Part shown: positions 36,935 through 46,042 of the stretch, piece after piece
Numbering within the stretch: position 1 is the stretch's first letter
Layout of the letters: each line of letters opens with the position of its first letter
NCBI RefSeq assembly: GCF_900110255.1
Contig: NZ_FODD01000014.1
Location: forward strand, 124,001 to 188,000
Direction: 5' to 3'
DNA length: 64,000 nt
DNA from: Actinacidiphila rubida
GTDB taxonomy: Bacteria > Actinomycetota > Actinomycetes > Streptomycetales > Streptomycetaceae
Position numbers and translations under genes: made by a program
Notes under the pieces: generated by a model
Seen by the model: the letters and a program-made list of their open reading frames with translations, nothing else
Told to the model about the DNA's origin: nothing
Databases searched by the model: none

Positions 36935-37315
36935 TCAGGAGTGGCGCCGTCCGAAGACCAGGCAGAAGGGATGGCCGGCGGGGTCGGCGAAGACCCGGTA
37001 CCGGCCCGGGAGTTCACCCGGCAGCCGCCGCGCGCCCAGTGCCAGGAGCTCGCGTTCGGCGGCGTCGATGGTGTCGGGGTCGTCGACACGGATGTCCACG
37101 TGGAGTTGCTGTGACCTGTGGGGATCGGGCCAGTCGGGGGCGACCCATCCCGTCACGCGCTGGAAGGCGAGTTGGCGCGCGCCGGGCTCCACGCCGATGA
37201 CGACCCAGTCGTCGCTGTCCTCGTTGACCCGCATGCCCAGGACCGCGGCGTAGAACGCGGCGAGGGCACGGGGGTCGGGGCAGTCGAACACCGTTTTCTC
37301 CAGGCGACCGATCAT
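36935..37315 (-). CDS. VOC family protein
   Basis: 126 residues, one vicinal-oxygen-chelate unit (FDCPDPRALAAFYAAVLGM at the start; DPAGHPFCLVFG at the end). Several glyoxalase metal ligands are not obvious, so enzyme, antibiotic-binding or other roles are open. Divergent from the next gene, another VOC protein. Confidence 0.88.
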   Translation of the reverse strand: MIGRLEKTVFDCPDPRALAAFYAAVLGMRVNEDSDDWVVIGVEPGARQLAFQRVTGWVAPDWPDPHRSQQLHVDIRVDDPDTIDAAERELLALGARRLPGELPGRYRVFADPAGHPFCLVFGRRHS

Positions 37316-37498
37316 CCCCCGATTCTGGCATCGCTGCCCGTCCGGGCCGGCGGGCTGTCCCGAAAGGGCGTCGCGCACTCGGGAAGACGCCGGGCGGCGC
37401 GCGGGCGACTCGTAGGGTGGGGGCCGTCCGCGATCCGCGGTGGGCGGTCCGCGGGTCGGAGTGGCCGGGCACGGAGGCCGCGGGACGGAGGGGCGGGG

Positions 37499-38188
37499 AT
37501 GGCGAGCAGGCTGGCCGCGGTGGTCTTCGAGGCGCGGGACGTCAGCGGGCTCGCGGCCTTCTGGGCGCGGGCCCTGGGTGTGCGCGCCGCGGCGGACGGC
37601 GTGGTCGGGCCGGCGGCGGACGGGACCGTGGCGCTGGCCTTCGTCGCGTCGGACCGGCCCAAGACCGCGAAGAACCGGCTGCACCTCGACGTGTCCGGCG
37701 GCGCGGACCAGGGCGCGGAGGTCGGGCGGCTGCTGGCGCTCGGCGCCCGCCGCGCCGACATCGGGCAGGGCGACGTGCCCTGGGACGTCCTCGCCGACCC
37801 CGAGGGCAACGAGTTCTGCGTGCTGCCCGAGGCGCACGCCGGGGTGGCCGGCGGCCTGGCGCAGATCTGCCTCGACGCCGGGGATCCGGCCGTGCAGGGC
37901 GGGTTCTGGGCGGCGGCCACCGGCTGGGCGGTCACCGAGCGGGGCGCCTGGGGCGTCCGGCTCCGGGCCGCGCCCGGCGCGGCACCGTCCCTGGTGATGG
38001 GTCCGCCCGCCGCGCCCAAGCCCGCGCCGAACCGTGTCCGCTTCGCGCTGACGGCCGACGACGTCCCGTCCACGCGCGCCACCCTGATCGCCGCGGGCGC
38101 GTCCGCCACCACGGCCCCTGCGGTCCTCACCGACCCCGAGGGCAACGAGTTCTCGCTCGGCTCCTCCCCCGGCGCGGGAGGTGCGTGA
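37499..38188 (+). CDS. tandem-domain VOC family protein
   Basis: 229 residues with two VOC units: residues about 5-115 (VFEARDVSGLAAFWARALGV ... DPEGNEFCVLPEA) and about 120-229 (ICLDAGDPAVQGGFWAAATGW ... DPEGNEFSLGS). Both carry the DPEGNEF signature. The ATG at 37499 gives a normal length, with CGGAGGGGCGGGG upstream as Shine-Dalgarno. Pairs of VOC domains occur in ring-cleavage and antibiotic-binding proteins; ligand unknown. Confidence 0.87.
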   Translation: MASRLAAVVFEARDVSGLAAFWARALGVRAAADGVVGPAADGTVALAFVASDRPKTAKNRLHLDVSGGADQGAEVGRLLALGARRADIGQGDVPWDVLADPEGNEFCVLPEAHAGVAGGLAQICLDAGDPAVQGGFWAAATGWAVTERGAWGVRLRAAPGAAPSLVMGPPAAPKPAPNRVRFALTADDVPSTRATLIAAGASATTAPAVLTDPEGNEFSLGSSPGAGGA

Positions 38189-38430
38189 GCCGCCCGCTCG
38201 CTCCCGCCGCCTCTCCCACCCGGGGCGGGAGAGGGCGCGCGGACCCGTTCACCGGCCGGTGCGCACGCGACGCCGCCGGCCCCGCGGAACCCCGACGGCC
38301 CTGTACGCGGGGCCGGTCGGTGGGCTGAACGGGTGTGGATGCGGGCGGGGGTGCTGGTCCTGGGGTGGGGCGCGGGCGAGGCTGGGCGCCGGCCGGCCGC
38401 CGGCCGGCCCGGAGCGGAGGAGGCGTGGGC

Positions 38431-38916
38431 ATGAGCTTGGGGACGATGGCGGGTGTGGCCGCGGGCGTCGCGGTCCTGGTGGTGGCGGGCGGCGCGGTGG
38501 CCGGTGCGGCGGACGCGGGTGACCTGGGGACGTACCGGATCCGGGAGGCCGGGTCGAACCGGTGCGTCGCGCCGAACGACGGGCTGATGGGCGCGCGACT
38601 GGACTCGTGCGGGGCGAGCACGTGGTGGACGCTGCGGGCGGTCGGCGACGGCACCGTACGGTTCGTGGTGGAGGGCGCCGACGGGGAGCGCTGCCTCGGG
38701 CTGTCCCCGGCGCCCGTCGCGCCCGCGGCGCTGTGGCTCAGCGCCTGCGGCGCCTCACCGGACACGTGGACCGTCGAGGGGGCGAGGGCCGACGGCCGCG
38801 GGCCGCTCACTCTGCGTCTGGCCGCCGCGCCGCTCGCCTCGCTCGCCCCCGTCGGCGGCCGCGCCGCGCTGGGCGGGGACGGTTCGCCGATGTGGGTGCT
38901 GCAGCCGGCCGGCTGA
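38431..38916 (+). CDS. secreted protein, possible ricin-like fold
   Basis: 161 residues. Signal peptide MSLGTMAGVAAGVAVLVVAGGAVAGAADAG (cleavage near 27). The mature part has four Cys in pairs (NRCVAPND, LDSCGAS, ERCLGLSP, LSACGAS) spaced like a beta-trefoil lectin repeat, and ends WVLQPAG. A ricin-type lectin fold is a guess from the pattern (no QxW consensus). GGAGGAGG precedes the ATG by about 8-12 bp. Function unknown. Confidence 0.75.
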   Translation: MSLGTMAGVAAGVAVLVVAGGAVAGAADAGDLGTYRIREAGSNRCVAPNDGLMGARLDSCGASTWWTLRAVGDGTVRFVVEGADGERCLGLSPAPVAPAALWLSACGASPDTWTVEGARADGRGPLTLRLAAAPLASLAPVGGRAALGGDGSPMWVLQPAG

Positions 38917-38957
38917 CCGGTCGCCCGGGCCCGCCGGCCCGGGCATAGGCTGCGCGC

Positions 38958-39341
38958 ATGGCATCTCTGGTACGGCATGTGACCTTCGACTGTGCCGACG
39001 CGTACCGTCTCGCGTCGTTCTGGGCCGAGGCGCTGAACGGCGCTCTCGCGGACGACGACAACCCCGGGGACCCGGAGGCCCTCGTCACCGCACCGGACGG
39101 CGCCGCGCTGCTGTTCGTGACCGTGCCCGAGGCCAAGTCCCTGAAGAACCGGGTGCACCTGGACCTGCAGCCGCAGGACCGGACCCGCGACGAGGAGGTC
39201 ACCCGGCTGCTCGGCGTGGGGGCAGCGGTCGTCGGCGACCACCGGCGGCCCGACGGATCGGGCTGGGTGACGATGGCCGATCCGGAGGGGAACGAGTTCT
39301 GCGTGGAGCGGAGCGCGGCCGAGCGGGCGTCGGCACGGTGA
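38958..39341 (+). CDS. VOC family protein
   Basis: 127 residues, VOC unit (FDCADAYRLASFWAEALNG ... LKNRVHLDLQPQD ... DPEGNEFCVERSA). Similar in plan to the other VOC genes nearby, suggesting paralogs. Its stop overlaps the GTG of the next gene (GTGA), so they are coupled. Confidence 0.88.
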   Translation: MASLVRHVTFDCADAYRLASFWAEALNGALADDDNPGDPEALVTAPDGAALLFVTVPEAKSLKNRVHLDLQPQDRTRDEEVTRLLGVGAAVVGDHRRPDGSGWVTMADPEGNEFCVERSAAERASAR

Positions 39342-40144
39342 CCGGGCGGTCGGGGCCGCTGGGCCCCGCCCGGGTGGACGCCTACCTGCGCCGGATCGGG
39401 GCCGAACGCCCGCCCGCGGCGGACGCCGAGTCCCTGCGGGCGCTGCACCTGCGGCACCAGCTGGCGGTGCCGTTCGAGAACCTGTCGATCCACCTCGGCC
39501 AGGACATCGCGCTGGAGGAGTCCGCGCTGGTGGACAAGATCCTGCGGGACGGCCGCGGGGGCTTCTGCTACGAGCTCAACGGCGCCTTCGCCGGCCTGCT
39601 GCGCGCCCTCGGCTACGAGGTGACGACGCTGGCCGCGCGCGTCTTCGGGGCGGACGGCGAACTGGGCCCGCCCTACGACCACTTGGCGCTGCGCGTCATG
39701 CCGGCCGACGGCAGCGGCCCCTGGCTGGCGGACGTCGGTTTCGGCCGGCACAGCCACTACCCGCTGCGCTACGACGCCCGGGGCGAACAGCGCGACCCCG
39801 CGGGCGTGTTCCGGGTCGAGGAGACCCCGGACGGCGACCTCGACATCCTGCGGAACGACGCGCCGCAGTACCGGCTGGAACAACGTCCGCGTGAACTGCG
39901 GGACTTCGAGGCCACGTGCTGGTGGCAGCGGACGTCGCCGAAGTCCCACTTCCGGCAGTCGCTGGTGTGCTCGCGGCTGACCGGGACCGGGCGGGTCACG
40001 CTCAGCGGCCGCGTGCTGGTGCTGACCACCGGCGAGGACGGACGCGAGCAGCGGCAGTTGGGCGAGGACGAGGTGCTCGCCGCGTACCGCGAGCACTTCG
40101 GGATCGTGCTGGACCGCGAGCCGGTCGTCGCCCCGCTCCCCTGA
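39338..40144 (+). CDS. nat: arylamine N-acetyltransferase
   Basis: 268 residues. The Cys-His-Asp triad is visible: C77 in RGGFCYELN, H115 in YDHLALRV and D132 in WLADVGFG. It acetylates arylamines or hydrazines from acetyl-CoA; related enzymes make amide closures in natural-product pathways, but no biosynthetic cluster is present. GTG start overlaps the VOC stop. Confidence 0.92.
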   Translation: MTGRSGPLGPARVDAYLRRIGAERPPAADAESLRALHLRHQLAVPFENLSIHLGQDIALEESALVDKILRDGRGGFCYELNGAFAGLLRALGYEVTTLAARVFGADGELGPPYDHLALRVMPADGSGPWLADVGFGRHSHYPLRYDARGEQRDPAGVFRVEETPDGDLDILRNDAPQYRLEQRPRELRDFEATCWWQRTSPKSHFRQSLVCSRLTGTGRVTLSGRVLVLTTGEDGREQRQLGEDEVLAAYREHFGIVLDREPVVAPLP

Positions 40145-40189
40145 CCGGGACGGCCGGCCCGCGCGGCCGGGTGCGGGCAGGCGCGTGAC

Positions 40190-40243
40190 GGGTGCCGGAA
40201 GCCGGGTGCCGGAAGCCAGGTGCGGGAAGCCGGGTGCGGGACC
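40190..40243. repeat. 14-bp imperfect tandem repeat, nearly 4 copies
   Basis: Unit GGGTGCCGGAAGCC at 40190 and 40204, then AGGTGCGGGAAGCC at 40218 and GGGTGCGGGACC at 40232. Lies in the 151-bp gap between convergent nat and EPSP synthase genes; no other function seen. Confidence 0.8.
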
Positions 40244-40295
40244 AGCTCCCCGACCCTAGCCCCGGCCCCCGGACCCCTCGCGCGCTCGCGCCGCT

Positions 40296-41531
40296 TCACA
40301 CGCCCCAGTCGGCGCGCACCCGCGCGAAGAACTCGTGGAACCCGGGGAACGTCTTCTTCACGCACCCCGGGTCGTCGAAGGTCGTGCCGGGGGTGCGCAG
40401 GCCCGCGACCGCGAAGCTCATCGCGATGCGGTGGTCGCCGTGGCAGGCGATCTCGACGGGCTTCGGCGTGCCCGGCCGGATCTCGATCCAGTCGTGGCCG
40501 GTCTCGACCGTGATCCCCTGGCGGCGCAGGTTCTCCGCACACGCCTCCAGCCGGTCGCACTCCTTGACGCGGGTGTTGTACACGTCCTCGATGCGGACCG
40601 GGCCGTCGGCGAAGGGGGCGATCGCGGCGAGCGTCGGCATGGTGTCGGAGATGTCGCGCATGGCGACGGTGAGGCCGGACAGCCGGCCGGTGCCGGTGAC
40701 GGTGGTGGCGTCGGGGCCGGTCTCGACCTCGGCGCCCATCCGGCGCAGCACGTCGACGAACCGCAGGTCGCCCTGGAGGGCGTCGGCGCCCAGGCCGGGC
40801 ACGGTCGCGGTGCGGCCGGTGAGCGCGGCGGCCGCGAAGAAGTAGCTCGCGGTGGAGGCGTCGGGCTCGATCGCGTAGTCGGTGGCGCGGTAGCCGCCGG
40901 GCGGGACGGCGAAGGTGTCGCCGTCGCGGGCCACGGTCACCCCGAACCGGCGCATCATCGCGAGGGTGATCTCGACGTAGGGCACGGAGACGATGCCGGT
41001 GACGCGGATCCGCAGGCCCTCCGCGGTCAGTGGCCCGGTGAGCAGCAGCGCGGTGAGGAACTGCGAGGACAGGCTGGCGTCCAGCTCGATCTCGCCGCCC
41101 TTGATGCCGTCGGCGACGACGGTGAGCGGCAGGTGGCCCTCGGCCTCGCCGTGGGTGAGGTCGACGCCGAGGGAGCGCAGCGCCCGGGTGAGCGGCGCGA
41201 CGGGGCGGCGGCGCATCTGCGCGGAGGCGTCGAAGCGGTAGGTGCCGTGGCCGGCGGCGGCGAGCGCGGGCAGGAAGCGGGCGGCGGTGGCGGCGTCACG
41301 GCAGTAGACGTCGGCCTCGGCGGCCGCGGGGCCCTCGGGCCGCCCGGTGATCAGCCACACGTCCGCGTCGCGTCGCACGTCGTATCCGAGGCGGGTCAGT
41401 CCCTCCGCGAAGCCGTCGGTGTCGTCGGACAGCAGCGGCCGCCGAAGCACGGTGGTGCCCTCGGCGGCGGCGGCGAGGAACAGGGCCCTCGCGGTCACCG
41501 ACTTGGAGCCGGGCACGGCGACGACACTCAC
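40296..41531 (-). CDS. aroA: 3-phosphoshikimate 1-carboxyvinyltransferase (EPSP synthase), possible second copy
   Basis: 411 residues. Carries PGSKSVTARALFLAA (PEP/shikimate-3-P loop), SLSSQFLTALLLTG and the NTRVKECDRL and HGDHRIAMSFAVAG signatures. At the PEP loop where E. coli has NAGTAMRP (94-101) it has DAATAARF (about 79-86), so Gly96 is Ala and Pro101 is Phe. Streptomycetes often have two such genes; no other shikimate gene is adjacent, so this may be the extra copy. Cytoplasmic, shikimate pathway step 6. Confidence 0.88.
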   Translation of the reverse strand: MSVVAVPGSKSVTARALFLAAAAEGTTVLRRPLLSDDTDGFAEGLTRLGYDVRRDADVWLITGRPEGPAAAEADVYCRDAATAARFLPALAAAGHGTYRFDASAQMRRRPVAPLTRALRSLGVDLTHGEAEGHLPLTVVADGIKGGEIELDASLSSQFLTALLLTGPLTAEGLRIRVTGIVSVPYVEITLAMMRRFGVTVARDGDTFAVPPGGYRATDYAIEPDASTASYFFAAAALTGRTATVPGLGADALQGDLRFVDVLRRMGAEVETGPDATTVTGTGRLSGLTVAMRDISDTMPTLAAIAPFADGPVRIEDVYNTRVKECDRLEACAENLRRQGITVETGHDWIEIRPGTPKPVEIACHGDHRIAMSFAVAGLRTPGTTFDDPGCVKKTFPGFHEFFARVRADWGV

Positions 41532-41685
41532 GGGCTTCCTCCTGGCGGGATCTCGACGCGGGCGGAACGTACCGCCCCGGGCGAGTTTAGGGCGGTCCGG
41601 CCGCAGCCCGTCCCGCCGGTCCGAGCCGTGGACCGTGCGCGGCCGGGGCTGCCCGCCGTGTGCTGAACGCCCCGGCCCGGCGCGG

Positions 41686-42879
41686 TCAGAACACGACGGG
41701 CAGCCGGTTCAGGCCGCGCATGAGCGGGTTGGGCCGCCAGCCCAGCGGCCCGGCCTGCGCGTCGAGGGCGAGGCCTGGCGCGCGGGTCAGCAGGCTGGTG
41801 AGCGCGATCGCGCCCTCCATGCGGGCCAGCGGCGCGCCCAGGCAGAAGTGGATGCCGTGGCCGAACGCCAGCTGGCCCTGCGGGGCGCGCCGGATGTCGA
41901 AGGTGTCGGCGTCGGGATGGCGGCCGGGATCGCGGCCGGCCGCGGCGAGGACGACGGCGACGATCTCGCCGGCGGGGACGACGACGTCGCCGATGGGGTA
42001 AGGAGCGCGGGTGATGCGGTAGGTGGCGCGCTCCACCGGCCCGTCGTAGCGGAGCATCTCCTCGACCGCGCCCGGCATCAGACCCGTCAGGTCGGCGCGG
42101 AGGGCGGCGAGCTGCGCGGGGTGCCGGAGCAGGGCGAGCACCCCGTTGGCGATGAGGTTGACGGTCGTCTCGTGGCCCGCGACGAGCAACAGGAACGCCA
42201 TGCTGACCAGTTCCGGTCCGGAGAGCCCGTCGTCGTCCTCGTCGCGGGTGCGGATGAGCGCGCTGAGCAGGTCGTCGCGCGGGCCGCCGCACCGCTTGTC
42301 CTCGATCAGCTCGCTGAGGTACGCGCTCATCGCGTCCCCCGCGGCGAGTTCCTGGTCGATGTCGCCGGTCTCGCCGAGGATCGCGCGGGTCCATCCGCGG
42401 AACGCCTCGCGGTCCAGGGCGGGCACGCCGAGCAGTTCGCAGATGACGGTGAGGGGGAGCGGGAAGGCCAGCTCCTCGATGAGGTCGGCGGAGCCGGCCG
42501 GCAGCATCGCGTCGAGGAGCCCGTCGGTGATCTCCTGGACCCGGGGCCGCAGCGCCTCGACGCGGCGGGGGGTGAACTCGCGGGCGACCAGGCGCCGCAG
42601 CCGGGTGTGCCGGGGCGGGTCGGACTCCAGCATGTTGGCGGCGACCGGGCCCGCCTCCTCCTGGCCGTCGCCCAGGATGCGCCAGTCCTTGCTCAGCCGG
42701 GCGTCGGCGAGCGCGGCGCGGGCCTCGTCGTACCCGACGACGAGCCACATCTCGCCGCTCTCGACGACGGCCCGGTGCACCGGGCCGCGCTCGCGCAGCT
42801 TCGCGTAGTACGGGTACGGGTCGGCGACGAAGTCCTCGCCGAAGGCCGTCAGATCGACGGTGCCAGGGTCGTACGGCAC
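41686..42879 (-). CDS. cytochrome P450 (CYP107-like)
   Basis: 397 residues. I-helix AGHETT (234-239), ExxR (E274-R277) and heme-ligand loop FGHGIHFCLGAPLAR (C346) are in place; PERF-like segment present. It is a soluble bacterial class I P450 needing ferredoxin and reductase from elsewhere. The next genes are unrelated, so the substrate is unknown. Confidence 0.93.
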   Translation of the reverse strand: MPYDPGTVDLTAFGEDFVADPYPYYAKLRERGPVHRAVVESGEMWLVVGYDEARAALADARLSKDWRILGDGQEEAGPVAANMLESDPPRHTRLRRLVAREFTPRRVEALRPRVQEITDGLLDAMLPAGSADLIEELAFPLPLTVICELLGVPALDREAFRGWTRAILGETGDIDQELAAGDAMSAYLSELIEDKRCGGPRDDLLSALIRTRDEDDDGLSGPELVSMAFLLLVAGHETTVNLIANGVLALLRHPAQLAALRADLTGLMPGAVEEMLRYDGPVERATYRITRAPYPIGDVVVPAGEIVAVVLAAAGRDPGRHPDADTFDIRRAPQGQLAFGHGIHFCLGAPLARMEGAIALTSLLTRAPGLALDAQAGPLGWRPNPLMRGLNRLPVVF

Positions 42880-42910
42880 GGGTCCCCCCGGAGGTCTCGG
42901 GTCCTGGGTG

Positions 42911-43534
42911 TCAGGTCGCGTCGGCCAGGCGTTCCAGCAGGTCGGCGAGGCGCTTGGTGACGGTTTCGCGGTCGCCGTCGGTGAGGGCCGAGCCCATGCC
43001 GACGGCGACCGCGCCGGCCGCGACCCAGTCGGGGGCGGCGGTGACGGTGATGCCGCCGATGGGCAGCAGTGCCACGTGCGGAATGATCGCGCGCAGGTCG
43101 ACGACCCAGTCGGGGGTGTAGGCGGTGGCCGGGTAGAGGGTGAGGGCGTCGGCGCCGAGTTCCATCGCGCGGACGGCTTCGGTGGGGGTGGCCACCCCGG
43201 GGAAGACGGGTATGCCGTAGCGGTGGCCGGTGCGCAGCACGGCCTCGTCGAGGTTGGGGGCGAGCAGGAAGCGGGCGCCGGCCTCGATGGCCATCCGGGC
43301 GGAGACCTCGTCCAGCACGGTGCCGGCGCCGATGACGGCGTCGTCGCCCACTTCGCGGACCAGGGTGGTGACCGCTTCGAGCGCGAACGGGGTGGTGAGG
43401 GAGATCTCCAGGGTGGTCAGGCCGGCCGACAGAAGGGTGTCGGCGGTCGCCGCGGCCTGGTCGTAGCTCTCGGTGCGGATGGTGGCGAAAACCCGCTGGG
43501 CCAGTGCGGCCCGGGTGGTCTCCCAGCGGTACAC
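42911..43534 (-). CDS. KDPG/KHG aldolase-like protein without the Schiff-base Lys
   Basis: 207 residues, TIM barrel of Eda type: catalytic Glu in LEISLTT (E43), GAGTVLDEVSARMAIEAGARFLLAPN, PGVATPTEAVRAMELGADALTLYPA and PIGGITVTAAPDWVAAGAVAVGMGS. In Eda the Schiff-base Lys sits in the xKxFPA motif; here that place is Thr (ALTLYPA, about T132). So normal class I aldolase chemistry is doubtful. GTG at 43534 chosen (ribosome site weak). Cytoplasmic. Confidence 0.82.
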   Translation of the reverse strand: MYRWETTRAALAQRVFATIRTESYDQAAATADTLLSAGLTTLEISLTTPFALEAVTTLVREVGDDAVIGAGTVLDEVSARMAIEAGARFLLAPNLDEAVLRTGHRYGIPVFPGVATPTEAVRAMELGADALTLYPATAYTPDWVVDLRAIIPHVALLPIGGITVTAAPDWVAAGAVAVGMGSALTDGDRETVTKRLADLLERLADAT

Positions 43535-43702
43535 GGCGGTCGCCCACCTTCCTGGAGGGGGTGGTGCACAGGCTCCGCACGGTACCGGCGCGGCCGGGGC
43601 GCGGGGGCCCGGGAGCGGGCAGCTGTGTCCGCACCGTGACATGAGAGGAGCATGAGCCCCGTGGGGCGGGCGTCCGGCCGGCCGGACGCCCGCGGGCCGC
43701 CG

Positions 43703-44524
43703 TCAGCCGACGTGGGTGGAGAACAGCCCGCCCGTCGGTCCCTGCTTGTCCCCGCCCTGGGCCTTCTTCAGCGCGTTGGCCAGGCCCTCGATGGTCATGG
43801 ACTGCAGGATCACCCGGCCGTTGCCCTCCAGGGTGGCCAGCGACAGGCCCTCGCCGCCGAACACGGCGTTCATGATGCCCTGGCGGTTGAGGCCGCCGAT
43901 GCGCTGCACGCCGTACTGGATGCCCTCCTCGAAGGCGACGATGCAGCCGGTGTCGACCTCGATGCGGCCGCCGAAGTCGGCGGGGTTGAGGTCGATGAAG
44001 TTGCCCGCGCCGGCGATGATCACGGTGCCGTGGCCGGTGAACTTCTCCAGGATGAAGCCCTCGCCGCCGCTCATGCCCTGGCGTCCGCCGGCGAAGGCGA
44101 TGCCGAACTGCACGGTCTCCTCGGCGGCCACGAACGCGTCCTTCTCGGCGAACCAGGCGCGCGACCCGTTCAGCTCCAGGGCCCGCATCTCGCCGGGGAG
44201 GACGCCGGCGAAGCCCACGGTGCCCTCGCCGCCGGCGGCGGTGAAGTACTGGAAGGCCAGCGACTCGCCGGCCAGGGCGCGCTGCCCGACCTGCATGGCC
44301 GTGCCCATGGCCTGGCGGAGCAGGCCGCCCATGCCCCCGCCGCCGGCGCCGCCCTGCTGGCCGCCGCTGTTGCGGGTGCCGGGGCCGCCGAGGCGGGTCT
44401 CCATCGAGACGTTGGCGGTCTTGAACAGGAACTTTCCCGCCTCGCAGTACACCGTCTGGCCGGGGTTCAGGGTGCAGACGGCCATCTGCATGGCGTTGCC
44501 GACGATCTGCTGCTGCAGGGTCAC
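43703..44524 (-). CDS. AIM24 family protein
   Basis: 273 residues, beta-rich; the N-terminal part MQMAVCTLNPGQTVYCEAGKFLFKTANVSMETR, a Gly/Gln-rich insert (about 47-65), then repeated strands (GSRAWFAEKDAFVAAEETVQFGIAF, GGLNRQGIMNAVFGGEGLSLATLEGNGRVILQS) as in AIM24/TerD-associated proteins. GTG at 44524 has GAGGAG about 9 bp upstream. Family function in bacteria is unsettled (some link to tellurite or stress response). Confidence 0.85.
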   Translation of the reverse strand: MTLQQQIVGNAMQMAVCTLNPGQTVYCEAGKFLFKTANVSMETRLGGPGTRNSGGQQGGAGGGGMGGLLRQAMGTAMQVGQRALAGESLAFQYFTAAGGEGTVGFAGVLPGEMRALELNGSRAWFAEKDAFVAAEETVQFGIAFAGGRQGMSGGEGFILEKFTGHGTVIIAGAGNFIDLNPADFGGRIEVDTGCIVAFEEGIQYGVQRIGGLNRQGIMNAVFGGEGLSLATLEGNGRVILQSMTIEGLANALKKAQGGDKQGPTGGLFSTHVG

Positions 44525-44582
44525 AGCGGGGCTCCTCAGGACGAGCTCGTGGTACGGGGCCGGTGCGGTGGGCACCGCCCGG

Positions 44583-45893
44583 TCAACGTACCGCTCGCGC
44601 GATTCGGTTCCGCACCGGGTCGAGGGCGGCGTCCGGGCCGGCGGGCGCCTGGTGGGGCAGCTGGACGGGGCGCTCGCCGCCGGAGTCGAGGAAGCGGGCC
44701 AGCGGGAGGGTGGCGGCGCCGACGGTGACGGCGTCGGGGCCGAGCCGGCCCAGCTCGATGGAGGTCTGCGCGCAGGGGTGGTGCAGGGAGTAGGCGGCGG
44801 CGACCTCACGGACCGCGGGCAGCAGCCGCGGGCCGAGCAGCAGTCCGGCCCAGCCGCCGATGACGATCCGCTGCGGGTTGAAGAGGTTGATCAGGTCGGC
44901 GATGCCGGCGCCGAGGTACTCGGCGGCCTCGTCGAGCAGCGCGCCCGCCTCGGGGTCGGTGTCGGCGGCGGCCAGCAGCGCGGCGAGCGCGGTCTCCTCG
45001 CTGGCGCCCCCGGGTGCCGACGGCCAGCGGCCGAGCAGCGCCTCGGCGCCGACGTACGCCTCCAGGCAGCCGCGCGAGCCGCAGCGGCAGACGCGGCCGC
45101 CGACCCGCAGCGTGGTGTGGCCCCACTCCCCCGCGCTGCTGCTGGCTCCGTGGTACGGGGTGCCGTCGGCGACGACGGCGGCCCCGACGCCGGAGCCGAT
45201 GAGGGCGATCACGACGTTGCGGGAGCCGCGGCCGCCGCCGAACCACATCTCCGCCTGGCCGAGGGTCTTGGCACCGTTGTCGATGTACAGGGGGAGGGTG
45301 GTGCCGGCCCGCAGCAGGCGGCCGAGCGGCACGGCGTCCCACCCGATGGTCTGGCCGTGCACCACGATGCCGTCGGCGTCGCCGGGGACCGCGACGCGGT
45401 CGGCGCCGGGCGGCACCTGCTCGACGATGCCGGGGACGCCGATGCCGACGCCGAGGACCTCCCGGTCGTCGATACCGGCCTCGCGGACCACCGACGCGAT
45501 GCCCCGCAGGGCGAGGCTCACCACGTGGTCGACGTCGTGGCCGCTGTCGGACAACGGCAGGTCCGCGGAGGCCCGTTCGGTCAGTGCGAGGTCGAACAGC
45601 TCGACGCGGACGCGGGTTTCGCCGACGTCGACGCCGACGACGTGGCCGTAGCCGGCGGAGACCTGGAGGAGGGTGCGGGGGCGGCCGCCGTCGGACTCGA
45701 CGGCTCCGGCCTCCTCGACCATGCCGTCGGCGATCAGCTCGCCCACGACGTTGCTGATCGAGCCGGCGCTCAGACCGGTGTCCCGGCCCAGTTCCTGGCG
45801 GCTGAGGGGGCCTTCGAAATACAAATGACGCAGAAGCGATGCACGGTTGCCGCGCCGCAGGTCACGCACGGTCCGCTTGCCCCGCTCAGCCAT
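44583..45893 (-). CDS. ROK family transcriptional repressor
   Basis: 436 residues. N-terminal winged helix (RRGNRASLLRHLYFEGPLSRQELGRDTGLSAGSISNVVGELIADG, about 14-58) is followed by a ROK domain with YGHVVGVDVGETRVRVELF, zinc motif CRCGSRGCLEAY and LFNPQRIVIGGWAG. GGGAGG lies a few bp before the ATG. Divergent from the sugar importer, so probably its sugar-responsive repressor (like NagC/Mlc/XylR). Candidate operator lies on the importer promoter. Confidence 0.92.
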   Translation of the reverse strand: MAERGKRTVRDLRRGNRASLLRHLYFEGPLSRQELGRDTGLSAGSISNVVGELIADGMVEEAGAVESDGGRPRTLLQVSAGYGHVVGVDVGETRVRVELFDLALTERASADLPLSDSGHDVDHVVSLALRGIASVVREAGIDDREVLGVGIGVPGIVEQVPPGADRVAVPGDADGIVVHGQTIGWDAVPLGRLLRAGTTLPLYIDNGAKTLGQAEMWFGGGRGSRNVVIALIGSGVGAAVVADGTPYHGASSSAGEWGHTTLRVGGRVCRCGSRGCLEAYVGAEALLGRWPSAPGGASEETALAALLAAADTDPEAGALLDEAAEYLGAGIADLINLFNPQRIVIGGWAGLLLGPRLLPAVREVAAAYSLHHPCAQTSIELGRLGPDAVTVGAATLPLARFLDSGGERPVQLPHQAPAGPDAALDPVRNRIARAVR

Positions 45894-45943
45894 CGACCCT
45901 CCCTCTCCGCCCGTCCGGCGTGAATCTATCGCTGCACAAGGTC

Positions 45944-45987
45944 TTGACGCCACCTTTTCTCACAAGTTAAATCACGGCCTGAATTAA
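45944..45987 (+). promoter_or_regulatory. promoter and inverted repeat of the sugar import operon
   Basis: TTGACG (45944-45949), 17-bp spacer, TTAAAT (45967-45972) can serve as -35/-10. The -10 is the left arm of the AT-rich inverted repeat TTAAATC-N7-GAATTAA (45967-45987), with one mismatch. It is 56 bp before the binding-protein ATG. ROK regulators often bind AT-rich inverted repeats with TTA/TAA ends, so this may be the operator. Confidence 0.55.
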
Positions 45988-46042
45988 GGCACAGGCGCTG
46001 TTCACTTCCTGAAGCGATCCCCACCCCTGAGAGGGAACCGGT

